Shown here: piece after piece, positions 1 through 8,900 of the stretch
Numbering within the stretch: the first letter of the stretch is position 1
How the letters are laid out: each line of letters begins with the position of its first letter
DNA from: Erysipelotrichaceae bacterium
GTDB lineage: Bacteria > Bacillota_I > Bacilli_A > Erysipelotrichales > Erysipelotrichaceae
DNA: 15,848 nucleotides
Assembly (NCBI GenBank): GCA_017512625.1
Contig: JAFWFB010000133.1
Coordinates: 1 to 15,848 of the forward strand
Direction of reading: 5' to 3'
Made by a program: the position numbers and the translations under genes
Notes under the pieces: generated by a model
Database searches by the model: none
What the model was told of the DNA's origin: nothing
Seen by the model: the letters and a program-made list of their open reading frames with translations, nothing else

Positions 1-1
1 A

Positions 2-370
2 AAGACGCTTAAATCATCAAATGCGATCGTCGGTCTGGATATTGTCAATCCGAAAATGCCTTATCGTGAAACAGAAAAGAAAACCAAAACACCTGCTCAA
101 TTAGTTTTCTACAGCTTCGCTGATGATCTGAAAGTCAATGTCAAGGGAGCAGAGCTTGTCAGTGTTGAAGTATATTCTTCCAATGAGAGTGCCTTCACCA
201 TTGTCAAGGGTACAGTCGCCAAGAATCAGCCTACCCCTACACCGACACCAAGACCAACAGTTCCTAATACCGGCGTTGAAGATGTTGCTGGCACGGGACT
301 TGCAAACTATATCGGCCTATTTGGAGGCGTTGTAGCTTTAGCTGCCTTAAGAAATAAAAAAAAACAGTAA
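2..370 (+). CDS. C-terminal part of a cell-wall-anchored surface protein (5' end outside window)
   Basis: The reading frame is open from the left edge to the TAA stop, so only the last 122 residues are seen. They contain a beta-rich stretch of about 75 residues that I cannot assign firmly, then a Pro/Thr linker (TPTPTPRPT), then a sorting signal made of VPNTG, a hydrophobic segment (ANYIGLFGGVVALAAL) and a basic tail (RNKKKQ). That order is the classic sortase anchor, although the motif is VPNTG rather than LPxTG. The product is therefore likely exported and linked to peptidoglycan. The ATG at 56 is internal to the frame and is unlikely to be the real start because coding continues upstream of it. 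The gene is separated from the pilus operon by rarA and need not belong to it. The anchor call is secure; the function of the extracellular part is unknown. Confidence 0.8.
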   Translation, partial: KTLKSSNAIVGLDIVNPKMPYRETEKKTKTPAQLVFYSFADDLKVNVKGAELVSVEVYSSNESAFTIVKGTVAKNQPTPTPTPRPTVPNTGVEDVAGTGLANYIGLFGGVVALAALRNKKKQ

Positions 371-382
371 TTAATTGAAATT

Positions 383-410
383 AAAAGGATCTGATCTCAG
401 ATCCTTTTTT
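383..410. terminator. Bidirectional intrinsic terminator between convergent genes
   Basis: A perfect 12-bp inverted repeat (383-394 and 397-408) has only two bases between its arms, so the top pairs probably open to form the loop. The plus-strand copy ends in a T run (405-410). The arms start with AAAA, so the minus-strand transcript also ends in a U run. It lies 12 bases after the stop of the surface protein and overlaps the rarA stop codon, so it can serve both converging transcripts. Confidence 0.85.
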
Positions 411-1731
411 AATCGTTTTGATGTTGTTTTTTCCAGTCCTTGATCTGCTTTAACCTGGTTGCGACTCTGCCTTCAACGCCATGATTTCCCGGCTGGTAGT
501 ATTCCCGATCCTTTAAGGAATCAGGCAGACATTGCATGTTGGTAAGCTTTTCTTCGCTGTCATGGGCATACTGGTAACCCTTGCCATAATCAAGCTCCTT
601 CATCAGTCTGGTCGGTGCATTCCTAATCACCAGTGGGACCGGCTCATTGAGCATCTTAACCGCATCGGCCTTGGCTCTTTCATATGCCACATAAGTCGCA
701 TTGGATTTTGGTGCCATAGACATGTAGATCACGGCTTCCGCTAAGTTTACGGTACATTCAGGCATGCCGATATAGTGGCAGGCATCATAGGCGGCGGTTG
801 CTATCCTTAGTGCCTGCGGATCGGCCAGACCGATATCCTCCGAGGAGAAACGGATGACCCTTCGGGCCACATAAAGCGGATCTTCTCCTGCTTCAAGCAT
901 CCTTGCCAGCCAGTATACCGCCGCATCCGGATCAGAGTTACGCATCGATTTATGCAAGGCACTGATGATATTGTAGTGTTCCTCGCCTTTTTTATCGTAG
1001 AGGAAGGTCTTTTTCGAAGTGATATCCTCGATGACCTGCTTGCTTACCGTGATTCCTTCATCGTTCACATCGCCATTTAAGACCGCCATCTCCAAAGTGG
1101 ATAAGGCCATCCTGGCATCGCCATTGCAGAAACTGGCGATGAAATGCAGCTCTTCATCAGCGATGGTGATCTTCTGCTTCTGGAAAGCTCTTGGATCATC
1201 GATGGCCTTCTTTAAAAGCGTAACGATCTGCTGCTCATCCAACTGCTTAAGGACAAAGACCTTGCAACGCGAAAGAAGAGCTCCGTTTACTTCAAAAGAA
1301 GGGTTCTCGGTCGTGGCGCCGATAAGTACGATGCTGCCCTTTTCCACGAAAGGCAGAAAGGCATCCTGCTGAGCTTTGTTGAAGCGGTGGATCTCGTCGA
1401 CAAAGACGATGGTCCGATCGCCGTAAGCCGTAGCATCCTCCGCCTTTTTCATGACTTCCTTGATCTCCTTGATGCCGCTGGTGACGGCTGAGAAGTTAAT
1501 GAAGGAAGCCTTGGTACAATTGGCGATAACATAGGCCAAGGTCGTCTTACCGACACCTGGTGGACCCCAGAAGATCATCGAAGGGATACGGTCGTTTTCG
1601 ATCATCTTGCGCAGAATCTTTCCTTCACCGATAAGGTGATCCTGACCAATGATATCATACAGGGTTTCCGGTCTAAGACGGGCTGCCAGAGGTTCGTTCA
1701 TTTCATTTCTTAAGATAGATTGCTGAATCAT
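409..1731 (-). CDS. rarA: Replication-associated recombination protein A (RarA/MgsA), AAA+ ATPase
   Basis: RarA is a conserved cytoplasmic AAA+ ATPase of the clamp-loader group that acts at stalled or damaged replication forks. Counting from the start chosen here (440 aa, normal for the family), the sequence shows Walker A GPPGVGKT at 56-63, Walker B with D112-E113 (FVDEIHRF), sensor 1 GATTEN at 138-143 and an arginine-finger-like LLSRC near 155. The C-terminal half fits the family's helical tetramerisation region. I chose the ATG at 1731 over the in-frame ATG at 1755 because a clear AGAGGTG ribosome binding site sits just upstream of 1731, and the eight extra residues look unlike the family N-terminus. 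The gene is divergent from the pilus operon, converges on the left-edge gene, and is probably unrelated to pilus function. Identification is firm; the start is likely. Confidence 0.95.
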   Translation of the reverse strand: MIQQSILRNEMNEPLAARLRPETLYDIIGQDHLIGEGKILRKMIENDRIPSMIFWGPPGVGKTTLAYVIANCTKASFINFSAVTSGIKEIKEVMKKAEDATAYGDRTIVFVDEIHRFNKAQQDAFLPFVEKGSIVLIGATTENPSFEVNGALLSRCKVFVLKQLDEQQIVTLLKKAIDDPRAFQKQKITIADEELHFIASFCNGDARMALSTLEMAVLNGDVNDEGITVSKQVIEDITSKKTFLYDKKGEEHYNIISALHKSMRNSDPDAAVYWLARMLEAGEDPLYVARRVIRFSSEDIGLADPQALRIATAAYDACHYIGMPECTVNLAEAVIYMSMAPKSNATYVAYERAKADAVKMLNEPVPLVIRNAPTRLMKELDYGKGYQYAHDSEEKLTNMQCLPDSLKDREYYQPGNHGVEGRVATRLKQIKDWKKQHQND

Positions 1732-2031
1732 TGTTTCACCTCTTTTACTGTGCATCAGATTTCTTTTTGACTATTTGTAACTATGGCGATTACTTGGTAA
1801 AATATATCTAATAATACTATTAGTTTCTTCTGACTTTAGTATAGCAAATATAATTAAAGTCTTATCCTAACAGTCCGATTGCGGATGAGAATATGGATAG
1901 TCGATATGACACAAAAACCGTAATAAAAACAGAGGTTTGTTGACAGCAAGCTATGTCGTTTTACGCGAGAAAATGTCATAATTAATAGGATAGGTGTGCT
2001 ATACGTTTTGTTGCTTTTAATGGGAATTGAA
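1732..2031. promoter_or_regulatory. Divergent intergenic region between rarA and the pilus operon
   Basis: These 300 bases contain no convincing gene. On the minus strand an extended -10 (TGCTATACT, 1838-1846) could drive rarA, but its -35 is poor. On the plus strand a perfect TATAAT (1849-1854) has a weak -35, and a consensus TTGACA (1940-1945) lacks a -10 at the usual distance. An AT-rich dyad (CTAATA 1808-1813, TATTAG 1818-1823) lies between them. TATGACA (1905-1911) and TGTCATA (1974-1980) form a 7-bp inverted repeat around the orphan TTGACA, which may indicate an operator. No known riboswitch motif was recognised. The pilus operon promoter must lie here if the operon is self-contained, but I cannot place it exactly. 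Confidence 0.5.
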
Positions 2032-2403
2032 ATGAACGAAATCGATTTAAAAAGAATGAAAAGAGTCGAGCTGCTGGAGATGCTTTATGAACAGCAAAAG
2101 CGGATCGAAGAACTCGAAGAAGAAAACAAAAAACTTAATGAATACCTTCAGAAAAAGACGATCATTCTCAAGGAATCAGGATCGATAGCCACCGCTTCCC
2201 TGGCGCTTACCAATGTCTTTGAGGAAGCACAGAAGGCAGCTGATATCTATTTGCAAAGCATCACTGAGATCTATAAGAACGCGGACACCTATCTGCAAAA
2301 AATATCCGCGATCTATGATGATGCTAAAAATGGCAAGATAGATGAAAATCTGGACTTGCCTTTAGTGACAAGACTCAGCAGGAGAGGCAGACACAGCAAA
2401 TGA
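2032..2403 (+). CDS. Small coiled-coil protein encoded ahead of pilus signal peptidase, function unknown
   Basis: The product is about 123 aa, highly charged, with no signal peptide or membrane segment from this start. Residues about 5-45 form a heptad-like, Glu/Lys-rich helix (LEMLYEQQKRIEELEEENKK). After this comes a GSIATASLALTNVFEEAQ stretch, then two similar segments, ADIYLQSITEIY and ADTYLQKISAIY, that look like a short internal repeat. From memory, similar small proteins with a GSIAxAxLxLxxVFExAQxAAxxYL signature occur beside signal peptidase and sortase genes in other Bacillota pilus loci and are sometimes labelled 'DNA repair protein' without clear basis. It overlaps lepB by four bases (ATGA), implying coupled translation. 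The start is uncertain: ATG 2020 and GTG 1996 are in frame, and the GTG version would add a hydrophobic N-terminus. ATG 2032 has a weak GGGA site and gives the expected MxxxDLKRMKR opening. Function is unknown; a cytoplasmic scaffold role is only a guess. Confidence 0.8.
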   Translation: MNEIDLKRMKRVELLEMLYEQQKRIEELEEENKKLNEYLQKKTIILKESGSIATASLALTNVFEEAQKAADIYLQSITEIYKNADTYLQKISAIYDDAKNGKIDENLDLPLVTRLSRRGRHSK

Positions 2404-2972
2404 GCGTCAGATTACCTAGCAGTGAGGAGATCGGAAGACAGCTGGAAGAAGAGAAATACAAAGTCGGTTTCCGAAAGACCCTGCTGTCCAGTGTGTATGC
2501 CTTGATCACCGTTGCCGCCATTGCGGTACTGGTTGCAGTTTTATTCTTACCGGTGCTAAGGATCTATGGTACATCTATGAGTCCGGCACTAAGCGAGGGA
2601 AACTATGTCGTCTCCGTCAAAGGTTCATCCTTCAAGACCGGCGATGTCGTAGCTTTCTATTACAACAACAAGATCCTGGTAAAGCGGGTCATCGCCTTAT
2701 CAGGTGATTGGGTAGACATTGACAATAATGGCAATGTCTATGTCAACAATCAGTTGATTGATGAACCTTATGTTTCGGAAAAGGATTTTGGTGATTGCAA
2801 CATCACCCTGCCTTATCAGGTTCCGGAATCAAGGATATTTGTTATGGGAGACCATCGGTCTGTATCGGTTGACTCCCGGAATACAGCTGTCGGTTGTGTT
2901 GCGGAAGAGCAGATCGTAGGGAAAATAGTCTTCAGGGTATGGCCCTTGACCAAGATAGGGGCAATAAAGTAA
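2400..2972 (+). CDS. lepB: Type I signal peptidase, pilus-locus copy
   Basis: This is a membrane-anchored serine protease of 190 aa, in the usual range for Gram-positive SipS-like enzymes, that removes signal peptides from exported proteins. A single membrane segment spans about residues 28-52. The catalytic serine is Ser59 in GTSMSP, and the general-base lysine is Lys95 in LVKRVIAL. A conserved GDHRSVSVDSR block lies near residue 149. The last motif has His and Val where many family members read GDN..xSxDSR, but the Ser/Lys dyad is intact, so it should be active, unlike the SipA-type pilus factors that have lost these residues. Its ATG overlaps the stop of the coiled-coil gene by four bases, and the giant adhesin starts 15 bases after its stop. 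Location suggests it serves the pilin precursors; that preference is inferred. Confidence 0.93.
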   Translation: MSVRLPSSEEIGRQLEEEKYKVGFRKTLLSSVYALITVAAIAVLVAVLFLPVLRIYGTSMSPALSEGNYVVSVKGSSFKTGDVVAFYYNNKILVKRVIALSGDWVDIDNNGNVYVNNQLIDEPYVSEKDFGDCNITLPYQVPESRIFVMGDHRSVSVDSRNTAVGCVAEEQIVGKIVFRVWPLTKIGAIK

Positions 2973-2987
2973 AAGGATCGAAGAAAT

Positions 2988-5900
2988 ATGAACTGGGAAA
3001 AGTTACAAAGATTTCTGAGTAATCGGAAAATCAAAAAAGCATTCTATGTAGTTGCATCAGTCATTGTCTTTATGACGGTGTATCTTTTAGTCTTGCCAGC
3101 AATCACCATGGATGAAGAGACTGCCACAACCGAACCGGGCATGACTTTAGAATCCCAGAATGAAACCAACCCTTATGAAGAGACCTATGATCCTTTCCTG
3201 ATCGAAGCTGAAAACGAAGCTGCCCTTTCTGAGAATACCGATGGAGAAAACGTCACTGAGACACCATCTGTAAGCGATACGGAAAATGAAGAAGATACCA
3301 TCCTCTTCTATAACGATGAGACCGATATCATCGTTTCGGTCGTTGCTCCTAAGGGTGCATTCCCGGAAGGAACAGTCATGGTGGTTACACCGATAGCCGA
3401 AGAAGAAGTTATCGATACCGTTAAGACTACCCTGGAAAATGATAAGGTCAAAAAAGTCAAAGCCGTAGATATCACTTTCTACTTCGAAGGCGAAAAGATC
3501 GAACCGGCCCTGCCGATCAAGGTATCCTTAGTCACTGACATGATCAAGGAAGCCAAAGATACTCAGATCGTCCATATAGATGATCAGGGTGAAGGCTCTT
3601 TGGTTGAACAAAAAACCGAGACTGAGACCAAGGATAACGAAGTTGTCTTTGAGTCCGGTGATTTCTCGACCTATGTAGTCGTTGAAACCGAAATTGAAAC
3701 TACCGTCATCACTGCTGATGGCGAAAAATATAACATCACCGTTACTTATGATGAGAGCGCCATGATTCCTGAAGGCGCCCGTCTTGCTGTTGAAGAGATC
3801 CTTCCGCAAGATCAGAGATATCAGGATTATTACGATGCCTTAACAGGCGAATTAAGATTGAATCTTAGCTATGTCAGATTATTCGACATTTCCATTATGT
3901 CCAATGATCAGAAAGTTCAGCCTCAGACCAAGGTCAATGTGAAGATCGAACTGGATGATCTTGTGACAGAAGAAAATATCAAGGCCGTCCACATTCCTGA
4001 TGAAGGAGAAGTAGAAGTACTTGATGTTGAGGTCCTTAAGGAGACTAAGGACAGCGAAGAAAAGAAAGCTGTCGAGTTTGAAGCTGAAGGATTCTCGATC
4101 TATGCGATCGTTGATGAGAGCAGCGAAGACCATTCGACCAGAGTCAAGTATGTCTTCCAAAACGCTGATGGTTCGGATTACATGTTCTATAATACCGGCA
4201 ACCAGCAGGTAAACTTCCAGATCGTCAAAAACGGCGAATCCCTTGAAGATGTCGGTATCCCTACAATTTTGGATGGCGATGTTTTCCAGGGCTGGTATAT
4301 CTATGATTCGGAAAATGATGAATATACCGGCTTTAAGCTGACATTCGGCGATGCCATCACGATCGAAAAGGATGCAGCGGCAACAGCGATTACTTCTACC
4401 AGCGTCAGGATCAGCGCAGCTGATAACCAGTCCGGCGAGGGTGGAGAAAACCCTGACTATGTAATATATGTCCGCCCATATTTTGGCCCGGTCTATTATA
4501 TAACCTTCTATAACGCGGTAAATGATGAGATCATTTATACCAAGAAGCAGGTACCGGTCGGTGCCCAATACAACCTTGCTGAAGAAGCAGCGGTACCTCC
4601 TGATGCGATCATCGATCCGGAGACCGGCGAGGTTACTTACGTTTCCTATGCCTTTACCGGTTGGTCGACTGAAAAAGGCGAACAAATGGAGGATGCTGAT
4701 TATATCGACCCTCGTGAAGAGATAACGGATACCGTCGTTACCGTAAACAGCGATCTGTTCTACTATCCGATCTTCCGTCTTTCCCACTGGATCAGTTTCT
4801 ATTCAGCTCCAAGTGGAAGCGGTGCGACCTACTATCCGCCTAAATTCATTCTGTCCGGTCAGACTGCTGAAGCAGCTGAGCCTACGAGTGAACCTATCTG
4901 GGAAGGCCATAGCTTCGTTGGCTGGTTCACTGAACCGGATGGAGTTTACCGACTCCCTGAAGGTGATGAGATACCGACATGGCGTTATGACGAAGAAAAA
5001 GAGAGATACGTCTATGACGAAGAAGACGGAACCCATGTCTTTGATGATGATTACCTCTCAGCAGGTGAGACAGACAATGGAGCCTTCGATTTCGCCAATA
5101 CGGTAATAAGCAAAGATACATTGCTCTACGCCCACTGGAATGCTGGTATCGCAAACTATACCATCATTTACTGGATGCAGCTTTCAACCGATCAGAAGAC
5201 CTATACCGATAACGAAAAGAATTATGAATACAGCGGACAGAAGAATGTCATCGCTGATGTTAACTCGACTGTAACCGCAGCGGATGCCTTTGAAGAACTG
5301 AAAAATGTCGATGGCGTCAATAAGACCATCGGTTTCATGCTTAACGATGTGACCAGCGAAAAGAGCACGGTAGTCGCAGCAGAAGGAACATCTGTCATCA
5401 ATATCTATCTCGACAGAAAACTGATACAGCTGGTATTTACCCAACACGGAAACCAGCAGGGTACATATTATACCGAAACTACAGCGACAACAGGAACTTT
5501 ATACGGATATGTCAATGGACAGTATATCCGGTTATACAGTGAGGTTGAGCCTGTTACGACCTGGACCTATTATCCATTCAATGTAAACAACAATAATAAT
5601 GCGTATGATGTCCACGGACTTACCCATGGTGAGTATGTTCCGATCACCAGAAGCGATTCGAGAAACTACTATAATGGCGAGATCTATACCGGAACCAGAT
5701 ACAACGTTGCAACCAATAACAACACCCCTCAATACGGCGTTGTTGATGGTGAGGTCGTTCAGCTTGAAAGACGTGGCGGCTGGGGTAATATAACCTGGTG
5801 GTATGATGGCGAACGCTATTATGACACAAGGTATGTGATCAGCAACAATGGTACCTATGGTTTCGGTTCTGCAGGCATGCTCGAACTGCAATATGGCTGG

Positions 5901-8900
5901 ACCATTGATGAAGATGGCACCTCATACACAGGCACCAGATATACTGAAGCATATACGACAAATAACTACACCCGTAACCGTTATACAAGAAACGGTACAA
6001 GTTATACCAACTATACTTATACTCCTACGCAGGCAGTGACCGGCACTCAGTATGGTGTCGATGACCGTGGCGGACACGTCCTTTTGATCGCTGAAACAGA
6101 AAATCAACGGATCTGGAAGTATACGGATGCTGCCGGAGCGGAGCAGATCTATACTGGTACCCGCTATACACAGACAACAAGCAATAATACGACTGTCTAT
6201 ACCGGACTGTATGGACAGACTCTGGAACAGAATGGCTATACATGGCCACAAAGCTCCGCCGGAAGCTGGGAATACACAGGCGATGGCAATCAGAGCTATT
6301 ACCTCTCTTATTTAGGAGAATTTGTCTTACCAGCAAACAGAATCACCGGTGCCAATGATACAGTTACGACACTGATCCTGCATCCGGAAAGCGGAAGCAA
6401 GAGGATCTATTACTATCTGCAAAATGACGATGGCTCATGGCCTGGTGCCGGCGAATATGTCGATGTCGGTATCTCCGGAGCCAGTTCGATCGAGCTTCCT
6501 GATAAGTATGCGGGCTTTACCGTCGATGCCTATCAGCGAGGAAATAACGGAAACGGTGCCAATAGTGGTACCTGGACTCCGGGAACAGCCGGTGAAACAG
6601 TTGTAACCAACCTGCAAAGCGGATTGGGTATCCGTTACCGCCGTCTGGAATATACCTTCAAATTCCTGGATTCCCGTAACGGTACACCGCTTACGGATGA
6701 GAATGTTCAGCCTAAGAGACTCAGATACGGCATTGAACTTAGCAATGCTGATCCGGGCGTTTCGACACTCACTCCGCCTACATCGCAGTTTGCCTGGGAC
6801 AAGCACTGGTATCTGGATCAGGAAAAGACGACGATCGCCTTATTCCATAACGATCTATCCAGAGAAGGCGAACTTGGCAACTATACCAGCATCAATACAG
6901 AGACCCGTACCGTTACCTATGGCAACAAGACCTATAAGTATCAGGTTCTGGGAACCATGCCTGCCCATGACATGTCTGTATATGCCGGATGGGAAGAGAT
7001 CTGGTACTGGGTAAAACTGGAACCGGATGGCGGTGTCCTTACCGAGACCGAAGCGACCTGGTTCTGGGAGACTTTGGGTCAAAACGTCGAAGAATACCAT
7101 GACGTTGTCCGTCAGTATATCGAAGACGAGCACGGATCATGGTACTACCACTATGAAGAATTCGATCCGGCCACTGAGACCAACCAGTACGGAACCAATT
7201 CCCGAAAAGCTTATTACACACAAGATCCAACACAGTCCAGTGATGGAAAGAAATACCGATTCGATCCGACCGCTTACTCCTTTGTTGGCTGGTATGAGAT
7301 CTCCTTCGATTACGACGAGGTCAATAAAGTCATTTCCAACGAAAGGGTGGAAGGCCTGTATAACTTCGAAGGCGGAGTCACCGGAAATACCATCATCAGA
7401 GCCTTATGGCGTATCAACGGCGAATATCACGTCAAATACAGCGCAGAAGGTGTCGATGCAAGCGGACATCCGCTTTACGATGACGATGGTAACCGGGTCA
7501 CTGCTGATGAGGGAACAGCACCGCTTGATCCAAGCAGATATGGTGACAAGTCCAATTCAGCCATGAAGACCGGTATCACCATCAATCCGGAAGGCTATAC
7601 ATTCCTTGGCTGGTATTATGGCGGAAAAGTCTATAAGCCAGGCGATGTATACCTCATTCAGTCCGAGCTTGCCAACGATGATAAGGAGATCTGGATCTAT
7701 CCGGTATTCGCTTCCGCTGAGGAGCTGCCGGTAGAGATCACTCAGATCAGATTCCACGGCAATGGTGAAAACTCCACTACCGAGATGGAAACCACTGACG
7801 AATACGTAGTCGATACCTCCGTTGCCGGCGATCCGACGATCACCAAGACACCGGAGACGATAAACGAACTGGTATCGATCATCGGTTCGGACAGTTTCTT
7901 CACCAGACAGGGTTATACATTCATCGGTTGGGCAAAAGAGCCTAATACGACAACACCTTGGTTAAGATTTGTTGAAGCAACCGAAGGCGAAACACCGACC
8001 CCTGCCCATTTCGAACTCAATGAGCAGACGATCAGATATATCGCTGCTGATAACAATGATGCCCAATATATCACTGATGAGGATGGCAATATTATCGAAG
8101 TCATTTACAACAATGATCTCTACGCCATCTGGGAAGTTCAGAAGTATACCGTGACGGTAGTAAAGGCCGTTGAATCAAGCGTCCAGGCTGATAAGACGAC
8201 ACCATTTACCTTCACCCCGGCCTTCAGTCAGACGGATATTCCGACTGAATATCAGCACAATTTCTCTCTGACCGCCGAAGATACGACGATAACTCCGGCT
8301 TCCGGCGAACCTATAAGCTATACCAATACGAAGGTATTCGAGAATATTGAATACCAGTCCACAGTACAGTTTACGGAAGCAAATGGTGACTTCATCGTCA
8401 GCGTTGCGGGCGAGTATACCGATGATGAGGGTCAAAGCCACGTTATCAGCGATCTGGTAAATGGCTCAACGATAACCATCAATGGCGATACGACGATAAC
8501 CTTCACCAACAGAAGAAACACCTACGATGTCACCTTCATCAAGGAAGACATGCAGGGCAATCCGTTAAGCGGTGCGAACTTCCTGCTAAGCCGAAACGTT
8601 GAAGGATCATGGATCGATTATCTCGAAGAAGATCTGGTGATCGGTGAGCATACTGTCGAACTGATTGTTGGAGACTATGAACTGAAAGAGAATTCAGCTC
8701 CGGATGGTTATATCGTCATGAACAACAAGATCCATTTCACGATCGAGCGTGATGGAACCATCACCTTGGCTGATGATGTCGATACTACCAAGGTCGCGGT
8801 CGATCAGAATGAAATGACCATTACGGTCAAAAACGAGCCTGGTGCAGAACTGCCTAGCACCGGTGGTCCGGGAAGAGCCGGATACGTTTACTTAGGAGCC

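Noticed and set aside
1996..2031. GTG start at 1996 for the coiled-coil gene, giving a hydrophobic N-terminus
   Set aside because: The added residues are leader-like but very short and lack basic residues, and the body is a soluble coiled coil. ATG 2032 is preferred, though the call is not certain.
3879..4787. A roughly 300-codon open frame on the minus strand within the giant adhesin gene
   Set aside because: It is fully antisense to a well-supported gene, has no ribosome binding site or recognisable domain, and is Ile/Asp-rich in a way expected from reading the adhesin's codons in reverse.
5460..6320. Frameshift or assembly error as the cause of the odd tyrosine-rich composition
   Set aside because: The frame stays open through the block, the repeats recur coherently in the same frame, and recognisable domains in that frame lie on both sides.
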